Positions 7,288 through 13,286 of a DNA stretch of 13,286 nucleotides are shown in pieces. Position 1 is the stretch's first letter. Each line of letters starts with the position of its first letter. Under the pieces are notes generated by a model, which was not told the DNA's origin, made no database searches, and saw nothing but the letters and a program-made list of their open reading frames with translations. Origin of the DNA: Oscillospiraceae bacterium (GTDB lineage: Bacteria > Bacillota > Clostridia > Oscillospirales > UBA929); NCBI GenBank assembly GCA_031271525.1, contig JAISVO010000150.1, positions 1 to 13,286 on the forward strand, read 5' to 3'. The translations under genes were made by a program, and so were the position numbers.

Positions 7288-7622
7288 TGCAGATCAATTA
7301 TATAGAAGTCCTGATCAACATCGCCCTCGCTTCTTTCGGAGGTTTGGTGCGCCGGATGAGCGAGCTGGAGAAGAAACCGGAGAAGAAGGCGTCGTTTTCC
7401 TACTACATCATCGGTTCGCTGATCTCGATGTTCGTCGGCATCGTGGTGTACCTCCTGTGCAAAAACTTCGAGGCGTCGCAGCTCCTCACCGCCGGGCTGA
7501 CCGCGCTGTCCGGCTATATGGGGGTTCCCGTCCTCGACCTGCTCTCCGATCTGGCGAAGAAACGGATCGCCGTCAAAAGCGGGACGCTCCCGCCGGCCGA
7601 GCCGCCTCCAAGCGATGGATAA
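7287..7622 (+). CDS. Holin-like small membrane protein (phage holin superfamily III / LydA-like)
   Basis: This 111-residue protein has a short N-terminal hydrophobic helix (about 5-22), a Lys/Glu-rich loop (27-36), two membrane helices (about 38-59 and 66-84), and a soluble basic and Pro-rich tail. The segment around FVGIVVYLLC and TALSGYMGVPVLDLL resembles LydA-type phage holins, which open membrane lesions or pores. This is a pattern-based assignment. No lysin, terminase, capsid or integrase gene is nearby, so it looks like a free-standing chromosomal copy. Its ATG shares a base with the stop of the sensor-like gene and has GGAGG nine bases upstream, so the two proteins are probably made together. 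A small membrane adaptor of another kind is possible. Confidence 0.65.
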   Translation: MQINYIEVLINIALASFGGLVRRMSELEKKPEKKASFSYYIIGSLISMFVGIVVYLLCKNFEASQLLTAGLTALSGYMGVPVLDLLSDLAKKRIAVKSGTLPPAEPPPSDG

Positions 7623-7644
7623 ACCGCTCCCGCAGAAAAAACAC

Positions 7645-7673
7645 TTCTCAATCGGGGTAAAATGTGATATACT
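7645..7673 (+). promoter_or_regulatory. Extended -10 promoter for the M20 peptidase-hisS-aspS unit
   Basis: TATACT (7668-7673) is preceded by TG one base upstream, an extended -10 element, and by a weak -35 TTCTCA (7645-7650) at 17 bases. The start would fall near 7680, leaving a leader of under 40 bases before the peptidase ATG. No terminator separates the holin-like gene from this promoter, so read-through from the cassette is also possible. Confidence 0.6.
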
Positions 7674-7716
7674 GCAAAAACCACACGGATCACTCTAATG
7701 AGAGAAGAAATGACCA

Positions 7717-9189
7717 ATGCAGCTTTTTTATATCGCGGGCGTCGCCGTCCCGGTGCTCCTTTTGATCGCCGCGCTGGCTGCGGCGATGCGGAGGGTGCCC
7801 CGGGCGGACGCCGTTGTGCCGGGGATGCCGGGTTACGATCAGGAGGAGGCCAAGCGCGTCGCGGACAACCTCTCCGAGGCGATCCGCTTCCAGACGGTCT
7901 CGTTTTCCGACATCACCCAGCGCGATTTCACCCAATGGGTCAACCTGCGGGGCTTCCTGCGGTCGCGGTACCCGAAAGTCCATGAGACGCTGGCTTCCGA
8001 GTATACGCCGGGGTTCTCCTCCCTCTTCCGCTGGGTCTCCCCCGAGCCGTCCGGCGACCCGATCCTGCTCTGCGGGCATCTCGATGTCGTCCCGGCGGAG
8101 GGCGGCTGGCGGCACCCCCCCTTTGAGGGACGGATAGAGGGCGGCTACGTCTGGGGACGGGGCGCGCTCGATTGCAAGAACGTGGTCGTCTGTCTCTTTG
8201 AGGCTCTGGAGAGTCTGATCACAAAGGGATATACCCCCTCGCGGGATATCTATCTGGCGCTGGGGCATGACGAAGAATTGGGCGGCGGTGAAGGCGCGAA
8301 GATGTTCGCCCGCTACTTTGCCCAGCAGGGTCTGCGTTTTTCCATGGTATTGGACGAGGGCGGCTTCATCTCGGATGCCGTCTTCCCGGTGGGCAAGCCT
8401 GTCGCCGACGTCTGTGTCGCGGAGAAGGGGATGGTCAACCTCCGCCTGTCGGTCAGCGCGCCGGGGGGGCACTCGTCCCGTCCGCCCAAACGGAGCGCGC
8501 CCGACCTCCTCTGCGAGGCGATCTGCCGGATCGGCTTCCAACCCCGTCCGGCGCAGTTCAGCGACCTGATACGGGACAACCTCAAAGAAATCGCCCCTTG
8601 GCTGGAGCCCGATCTGCGCCGTTACCTCGCTTCGCCCCGGCTCTACGACCGGAAACTTTTGAAGAGGCTTGCCGACGACGAGCGGACGTCCCCGCTGGTG
8701 CGTTCCACCGCTGTACCCACCGTTCTGCAGAGCGGGGTCGCACCCAATGTCCTCCCCGCGACCGCCGAGGCAATCCTCAACATTCGTCTGCTGCCGGGCG
8801 ACAGCGCCGAGCGCACCCTGCGCTGGATCGAGGCGCTGACCCGCGATCTGGGAATCCGGGTCGACGTCCTCTTCGAGTCCCCGCCCACCGGCGTCGCGAA
8901 CTACAAGGGCGCGGCCTTCCGCGATTTCGCGGCGGCTGTCTCGGATGTCTATCCCGGCATCCCCGCTGTCCCGGGGTTATTCTGCGGCGGCACCGACTCC
9001 CGGCACTATGAGCCGTTTTCCGAAGCGGTCTTCCGCTTCTCCCCCTTCATCTTGACGGCGGATGAGCACGCGACCGTACACGCCGAAAACGAGCGGGTCG
9101 CGGTCGCCTCGTTGGGGGCCGCCGTGCAGTTCTACCGACGGGTGATCGAGCGGTTCGCGCCGCGATTTGAAACGGAGGAAGCCGAATGA
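7717..9189 (+). CDS. Membrane-anchored M20-family metallopeptidase, CPS1/PM20D1-like
   Basis: This 490-residue protein is an M20 zinc peptidase with an N-terminal membrane anchor (about 4-24). Zinc-site residues are visible: H121 in GHLDVVP, D152 in RGALDCK, the catalytic pair E186/E187 in GHDEELGG, D213 in LDEGG, and H455 in VHAENE. The dimerisation-domain GGHSS motif is at 250-254. WRHPPFEG followed by YVWGRGALDCKN is typical of yeast carboxypeptidase S and mammalian PM20D1 rather than short bacterial dipeptidases. The likely activity is release, or reverse-direction conjugation, of amino acids on acylated or peptide substrates; the exact substrate is unknown. The positive patch after the helix (MRR) suggests an outside N-terminus and a cytoplasmic enzyme domain, but orientation is not certain. 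The TGA overlaps the hisS start (ATGA). Confidence 0.88.
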   Translation: MQLFYIAGVAVPVLLLIAALAAAMRRVPRADAVVPGMPGYDQEEAKRVADNLSEAIRFQTVSFSDITQRDFTQWVNLRGFLRSRYPKVHETLASEYTPGFSSLFRWVSPEPSGDPILLCGHLDVVPAEGGWRHPPFEGRIEGGYVWGRGALDCKNVVVCLFEALESLITKGYTPSRDIYLALGHDEELGGGEGAKMFARYFAQQGLRFSMVLDEGGFISDAVFPVGKPVADVCVAEKGMVNLRLSVSAPGGHSSRPPKRSAPDLLCEAICRIGFQPRPAQFSDLIRDNLKEIAPWLEPDLRRYLASPRLYDRKLLKRLADDERTSPLVRSTAVPTVLQSGVAPNVLPATAEAILNIRLLPGDSAERTLRWIEALTRDLGIRVDVLFESPPTGVANYKGAAFRDFAAAVSDVYPGIPAVPGLFCGGTDSRHYEPFSEAVFRFSPFILTADEHATVHAENERVAVASLGAAVQFYRRVIERFAPRFETEEAE

Positions 9190-10454
9190 AATTGGCCGCG
9201 CCGCGAGGCACCTACGACATCCTGCCCGAAGAAACAAAACGGTGGCAAGCGCTGGAGCAAAAGCTCCGCGAAATCGCCGGATTGTATGGCTTCGGCGAGA
9301 TCCGGTTCCCGATCTTTGAGCACACCGAACTGTTCACCCGGGGGATGGGCGAGACCGGCGATGTCGTGCAGAAAGAGATGTACACCTTCCTCGATAAAGA
9401 GGGGCGCTCGCTGACCCTCCGTCCCGAGGGGACCGCCTCGACGGTCCGGGTGTTTATCGAGCACGGGCTGCATATGAGCGCCCTGCCCTTCAAATGCTTC
9501 TACATCGCGCCTAACTTCCGTTATGAAAAACCGCAGAAGGGGCGGTACCGCCAGCATGTGCAGTTCGGCTGTGAGTGCTTCGGCGCGCCCGGGCCTCAGG
9601 CCGATGCCGAGATCATTTCCCTCGCGTATGGCGTGCTGAACAGTTTCGGTAACTTGGGCGTCAGCTTGCGCCTGAATAGCATCGGCTGTAAGGAGTGCCG
9701 CCCGGCTTACCAGACGGTGCTGAAGGCTTGGCTATCCGAGCGGGCGGACGGGCTTTGCCCGACCTGCCGGGAGCGGCTGGAGCGGAACCCGATGCGTGTG
9801 CTCGACTGTAAGGTTGAGGGCTGTAAAACAATCGTAGCCGACGCGCCGGTTATCACGGAGCACCTCTGTGAAACCTGCGCCGATTTCTCCGAGACGCTGC
9901 AAACGATCCTCGCCGAGCTGGGTATCCCGTTTGAGCTTGACCCGAAGATCATGCGCGGGTTCGACTACTACACCGGGACGGTGTTTGAGTTTATCTCGAA
10001 CGATATCGGTTCGCAAGGGGCCGTCGCGGCGGGCGGACGGTACGACGGGCTGGTTGCGGCGCTGGGCGGTCCGCCCACCCCGGCGCTGGGGTTTGGGATG
10101 GGGCTGGAGCGGCTTTTGCTGGTCCTTACCGAAAAGGGGCTGGCTCCGCAGGATCAGGCGGTTACCGACCTGTACCTCGCCCCGATGGGGGACGCCGCCC
10201 TGCGGCAGTGCGTAAAGCTCTGTCAGGAGCTTCGGCACCGGGGGGTACGCGCCGAAACCGACCTCTGCAGACGGAGCCTGAAGGCGCAGATGAAGTATGC
10301 CGATAAGCTGGGCGCGGCTCACACCGCCGTCATCGGGGGTAATGAGCTGGCAGCAGGGTTGATCACAATTAAGAATATGCGGACAGGCGGCGAGGAGCAA
10401 AGCAAGCTGGACGCGGCGGCGGTCGCGCTGACCATAGGAGGAACGACGGTATGA
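9186..10454 (+). CDS. hisS: Histidine--tRNA ligase
   Basis: This 422-residue class II synthetase attaches histidine to tRNA-His in the cytoplasm. The N-terminus APRGTYDILP is diagnostic, TLRPEGTA follows, motif 2 is FRYEKPQKGRYRQHVQFG, the histidine-binding RGFDYYTG lies at 257-264, and motif 3 is GFGMGLERLLL. A Cys-rich insertion (CPTC and CKVEGC, about 191-213) is usual in the bacterial enzyme. The C-terminal anticodon-binding domain is complete, and length is normal. ATG at 9186 overlaps the peptidase stop as ATGA, with GGAGGA a few bases upstream. Firmicute hisS often follows a T-box leader, but none is present here, because the start is buried in the preceding gene. Confidence 0.97.
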   Translation: MKLAAPRGTYDILPEETKRWQALEQKLREIAGLYGFGEIRFPIFEHTELFTRGMGETGDVVQKEMYTFLDKEGRSLTLRPEGTASTVRVFIEHGLHMSALPFKCFYIAPNFRYEKPQKGRYRQHVQFGCECFGAPGPQADAEIISLAYGVLNSFGNLGVSLRLNSIGCKECRPAYQTVLKAWLSERADGLCPTCRERLERNPMRVLDCKVEGCKTIVADAPVITEHLCETCADFSETLQTILAELGIPFELDPKIMRGFDYYTGTVFEFISNDIGSQGAVAAGGRYDGLVAALGGPPTPALGFGMGLERLLLVLTEKGLAPQDQAVTDLYLAPMGDAALRQCVKLCQELRHRGVRAETDLCRRSLKAQMKYADKLGAAHTAVIGGNELAAGLITIKNMRTGGEEQSKLDAAAVALTIGGTTV

Positions 10455-12178
10455 TGAAAACACACACCTGCGGGGAGCTTCGCCCGGCGAATATCGGGCA
10501 GGCGGTGACCGTCTGCGGCTGGGCACAGCGCACCAGAGATTTGGGCGGGTTGGTCTTTATTGACCTGCGCGACCGGGACGGAATCACCCAATGCACCTTC
10601 GGCGCCGATAATCCGCTGTCCGAGCAAGCCGCCGCTGTGCGGGGGGAATGGTGCCTCGCCGTCACCGGGACGGTGCGGGAGCGTGCCAGCAAGAACAGGA
10701 ATATCCCTACCGGCGAGATTGAGGTGGAGGTCACGGCGCTCCGCGTCCTCTCCCGTTCGGCGACCCCGCCCTTTGAGATTGAGGACGAGGTGAAGACCGC
10801 CGAGCTGCTCCGGCTGGAATACCGCTACCTCGACCTCCGCCGCCCGGTGCTGCAGAGCAACTTGAAGATCCGGCACCGCGCCATGCAGACCCTGCGCCGA
10901 TATTTGGACGACAAAGGCTTCACCGAGGTTGAGACCCCGATCCTGACTGCGTCCACACCCGAGGGCAGCCGGGACTACCTCGTCCCCTCCCGGATCCACA
11001 AGGGGACGGTCTACGCCCTGCCGCAATCCCCCCAGCAGTATAAGCAGCTCCTGATGGTGGCCGGCGTTGAAAAGTATTTTCAATTCGCCCGCTGCGCCCG
11101 GGACGAGGACCTTCGCGCCGACCGTCAGCCTGACTTCACTCAGCTCGACATTGAAATGAGCTTTGTTGATCTGGAGGACATTTATGCCCTGAATGAGGGA
11201 ATGATCGCGAACTTATTCGGCGCGTTCGGTATTGACGTACCCACCCCGATGCCCCGTTTGACGTGGCACGAAGCGATGGAGGTATACGGAAGCGACAAAC
11301 CCGACATACGCTTCGAAATGACCCTAAAAGACCTGACTGGCCCCACCAGAAACAGCGGTTTTGCCGTTTTCGATCAGGCCAGATCGGTCCGGGGTATCGT
11401 CGCGCCCCACGAGTTCACCCGGAAGGAAATCGACAGCCTCACAGAATATGTTAAGGGGTTGGGCGTAAAGGGGCTTGCCTGGCACAAAGCCGAGTCCTCC
11501 GGCTTCGCCAAGTTTTTGGATGAAGCGACGCTGAAAGATCTCACAGACCGTTCGGGATTCGCGCCCGGAAGCACTCTGTTTGTCATCGCGGACGGCGACG
11601 AGACGCTTACGAAAACGGCGTTGGGCGCTCTGCGGCTGGAATGCGCCCGCCGTCTGAACCTGCTGAATCCCAACGAGTTCAAGTTCCTTTGGATCACCGA
11701 GTTCCCGATGTTTGAGTACAGTGAGGAGGAGGGGCGGTTCGTCTCCCAGCACCACCCGTTCACCGCGCCGTTGGACGGGGATATCCCGCTGTTGGGCGGC
11801 GACGACCTGTCGGCCATCCGAACCAAGGCGTACGACATGGTGTGCAATGGCTACGAGCTGTGTTCCGGCTCGATCCGTATCCATGACGCCGATTTACAGG
11901 CGAAGGTATTCTCCCTGCTCGGCATCCCGGAGGACGAGATGCAGCGGCGGTTCGGGCACATGCTGAAGGCGTTCCGCTACGGCGTGCCGCCCCACGGCGG
12001 GATCGGCTTCGGCTTTGACCGGCTGACCATGCTCCTCTGCGGAACGCAGAACATCCGCGATGTCATTGCCTTCCCCAAAACGCAGTCCGCCGCGGAACCG
12101 ATGACCGGCTGTCCGGCGGCGGTGGACCCGAAGCAGTTGGAGGAACTGGGAATTTGCCTCGCGAACAGCGACCAATAA
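10451..12178 (+). CDS. aspS: Aspartate--tRNA ligase
   Basis: This 575-residue class II synthetase charges tRNA-Asp. It has an OB-fold anticodon domain (about 1-105), the catalytic core beginning with YRYLDLRR, the ATP/aspartate site with DEDLRADRQPDFTQLD at about 218-233, a bacterial GAD insertion (about 280-415), and motif 3 GGIGFGFDRL near the C-terminus. Leu31 and Lys81 are the residues reported in discriminating AspRS, which hints that the host makes Asn-tRNA by another route; this is a weak inference. The start is one of two adjacent ATGs (10451 or 10454), preceded by TAGGAGGAA. The first overlaps the hisS stop as ATGA. The hisS-aspS order is common in Firmicutes. Confidence 0.97.
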   Translation: MMKTHTCGELRPANIGQAVTVCGWAQRTRDLGGLVFIDLRDRDGITQCTFGADNPLSEQAAAVRGEWCLAVTGTVRERASKNRNIPTGEIEVEVTALRVLSRSATPPFEIEDEVKTAELLRLEYRYLDLRRPVLQSNLKIRHRAMQTLRRYLDDKGFTEVETPILTASTPEGSRDYLVPSRIHKGTVYALPQSPQQYKQLLMVAGVEKYFQFARCARDEDLRADRQPDFTQLDIEMSFVDLEDIYALNEGMIANLFGAFGIDVPTPMPRLTWHEAMEVYGSDKPDIRFEMTLKDLTGPTRNSGFAVFDQARSVRGIVAPHEFTRKEIDSLTEYVKGLGVKGLAWHKAESSGFAKFLDEATLKDLTDRSGFAPGSTLFVIADGDETLTKTALGALRLECARRLNLLNPNEFKFLWITEFPMFEYSEEEGRFVSQHHPFTAPLDGDIPLLGGDDLSAIRTKAYDMVCNGYELCSGSIRIHDADLQAKVFSLLGIPEDEMQRRFGHMLKAFRYGVPPHGGIGFGFDRLTMLLCGTQNIRDVIAFPKTQSAAEPMTGCPAAVDPKQLEELGICLANSDQ

Positions 12179-12185
12179 GCCGATA

Positions 12186-12205
12186 ACAGCGGGGATTTAC
12201 GCTGT
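12186..12205. other. Small hairpin between convergent aspS and yetF-like genes
   Basis: ACAGCG (12186-12191) and CGCTGT (12200-12205) form a 6-bp stem with an 8-base loop in the 18-base gap, overlapping the stop codon of the minus-strand gene. There is no T-tract on either side. It may help end one of the convergent transcripts, but support is weak. Confidence 0.3.
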
Positions 12206-12895
12206 GCTCGGCGTTCCCTTCTGTTTCGCGACACAATAGACACGGCCGCACTCGTCACGGGTGAGGACAAAAACCTCCGAGGCGCTCTTGAAGCCCCGGG
12301 AGGTTAGTTCTGCTTGCAGCCACGCATCGGTCAACCCGGCTTTGTCCAGCTTACGGGGCATCACCCGCCCGTCCGAAATCAGGATTTGCGGCAGCCCCGG
12401 TTCATCCACCGGCACCGACAGATCGGCCGGCGTCGCCGGTTTGTGCGCTTCGTACGGGATGACCGAGAGCTGCCCGTTCGTCTCAAAAATGGCGTATTTC
12501 AATTGCGAGAGGTCGGTGAACCCCTGCAAGCGCAGCATTTCAAACAGCTCGTTCAAGGTGACGCGGTTACGGCGGAGAGCGCGCTCATCAACCGTCCCCG
12601 CGCGGACAAGGATCGTCTCCTTCCCCTCAAACAACCGCCAAAGCCGCCGGTTCTTAATGAACCCGAACGACAGGGACAGCTCAAACGCCAAGAGTACCAG
12701 TATCGGTATGATCCCGTTGAGGAGCGGTTGTTCGGGGTCCTGAAGCGGGATGGTCGCCATCTCGCTGAGGAGGATGGTCACGGCAAACTCGCTGGGCTGC
12801 ATATCGCCGATATGACGCTTGCCGAGCAGCCGCATCGCGATGACGACAATCAGGTAGAGGATCGCGGTGTACCCTACCGAACGCAGCAAATGCAT
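12197..12895 (-). CDS. YetF/DUF421 family membrane protein
   Basis: This 232-residue protein has three membrane helices (about 8-24, 38-54 and 60-80), followed by a cytoplasmic alpha/beta region. The GKRHIGDMQPSEFAVTILLSEMATIP stretch and the later VTLNELFEMLRLQGFTDLSQLKYAIFETNGQLSV match the DUF421 family (B. subtilis YetF/YdfR type), frequent in spore-forming Firmicutes. Its biochemical role is not established. ATG at 12895 has GGGGGAG five bases upstream. Promoter candidates in the 121-base divergent gap are poor on this strand: TTGGCA with a 15-base spacer to TATACC, or a lone TAAAAT. An inverted repeat TACCCC (12921-12926) / GGGGTA (12936-12941) lies just upstream and could be an operator. 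The gene converges on aspS. Confidence 0.92.
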   Translation of the reverse strand: MHLLRSVGYTAILYLIVVIAMRLLGKRHIGDMQPSEFAVTILLSEMATIPLQDPEQPLLNGIIPILVLLAFELSLSFGFIKNRRLWRLFEGKETILVRAGTVDERALRRNRVTLNELFEMLRLQGFTDLSQLKYAIFETNGQLSVIPYEAHKPATPADLSVPVDEPGLPQILISDGRVMPRKLDKAGLTDAWLQAELTSRGFKSASEVFVLTRDECGRVYCVAKQKGTPSTA

Positions 12896-12954
12896 AGAAC
12901 TCCCCCTTCGCGATGTATTTTACCCCCAAAAGCATGGGGTATTCGGTTTTACGC

Positions 12955-12983
12955 TTGCGAGCCAGTTGGATTTGGGGTATACT
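12955..12983 (+). promoter_or_regulatory. Sigma-A promoter for the lipoprotein gene
   Basis: TTGCGA (12955-12960) and TATACT (12978-12983) are 17 bases apart on the plus strand. Transcription would start near 12990, about 27 bases before the GTG start. A small symmetrical ATGT-G-ACAT lies at 12986-12994 over the predicted start point. Confidence 0.65.
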
Positions 12984-13016
12984 GTATGTGACATGTTGCC
13001 AAAGGCGGTGACCCAC

Positions 13017-13286
13017 GTGAAGAATTCCCTAACCGTGGCCCTTCTTCTCTGCCTCCTCCTATCCGCCTGCGGCGGAACAGGCCGGCAGTCCGCTCCGTCT
13101 GTGCCCGCCGCGCCCCCGAGCCCCGCCGACTCCCCTGTACCGGCAGCCTCCCCGGAGCCGGCCGCGCCGCCAACGGCGGAGGCGACACCCTACAGCCCGT
13201 CCTCCGTCGTTTTGCCGAACGGGATGCCGGAACAGCCCGTCTTCAGTATCGAGGAGATCGGGACGCGCCGGTACGCCGAAACGGTG
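13017..13286 (+). CDS. N-terminal part of a secreted lipoprotein, function unknown
   Basis: Ninety codons run to the right edge without a stop. The GTG start at 13017 has GGTGA five bases upstream and gives a classic lipoprotein signal: MKNS, a Leu-rich core, then lipobox LSAC with the lipidated cysteine at residue 18. A long Pro/Ala/Ser-rich linker (about 22-60) follows, as in proteins that reach out from the membrane. After it a folded domain seems to begin (VFSIEEIGTRRYAETV), but too little is present to name it. The gene is divergent from the YetF-like gene. Confidence 0.85.
   Translation, partial: MKNSLTVALLLCLLLSACGGTGRQSAPSVPAAPPSPADSPVPAASPEPAAPPTAEATPYSPSSVVLPNGMPEQPVFSIEEIGTRRYAETV

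Noticed and set aside
6595..7622. Prophage remnant
   Set aside because: Only a holin-like gene is present; there is no lysin, structural gene, integrase or att-like repeat, and the flanks are housekeeping genes.
7693..7704. Small CTCT/AGAG hairpin before the M20 gene
   Set aside because: A four-base stem in a purine-rich leader is expected by chance.

Overview
The window reads as chromosomal DNA from a GC-rich member of the Clostridia, probably Oscillospiraceae-like. This is an inference from sequence style: strong GGAGG-type ribosome sites, tight gene overlaps, sigma-A promoters, a clostridial-type short MetH without reactivation domain, a Thermotoga/Bacillus-type DAHP synthase, the hisS-aspS pair, a YetF (DUF421) protein and a methyl-accepting chemotaxis protein tail. 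There are no transposases, integrases, CRISPR arrays or rRNA genes.

Layout. (1) Bases 1-159 hold the last 52 codons of a plus-strand gene, most likely a chemotaxis receptor. It faces a hairpin at 191-229 whose T-tract serves the minus strand. (2) From 6357 down to 283 lies a compact minus-strand unit: a CAT-anticodon tRNA, DAHP synthase (aroF-type), chorismate mutase/prephenate dehydratase (pheA), an unassigned amidohydrolase, methylenetetrahydrofolate reductase (metF) and cobalamin-dependent methionine synthase (metH). A near-consensus promoter (6392-6420) sits just upstream of the tRNA. No terminator or second promoter is evident before metH, so aromatic and methionine/one-carbon synthesis may be transcribed together with the tRNA. 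(3) Bases 6358-6594 are a divergent intergenic region with a terminator hairpin and a possible competing fold in front of a two-gene membrane cassette: an output-less sensor-like protein and a holin-like protein, joined by a TGATG stop/start overlap. (4) A promoter at 7645-7673 leads into a membrane-anchored M20 peptidase, hisS and aspS, linked by ATGA overlaps. (5) A YetF-family membrane protein converges on aspS. (6) A divergent promoter then drives a lipoprotein cut off by the window end.

Most of the window is ordinary housekeeping. The parts worth a second look are the sensor/holin cassette with its attenuator-like leader, the tRNA-headed aromatic/methionine operon, the nested inverted repeat covering the aroF ribosome site, and a MetH whose cobalamin cap region appears contracted.
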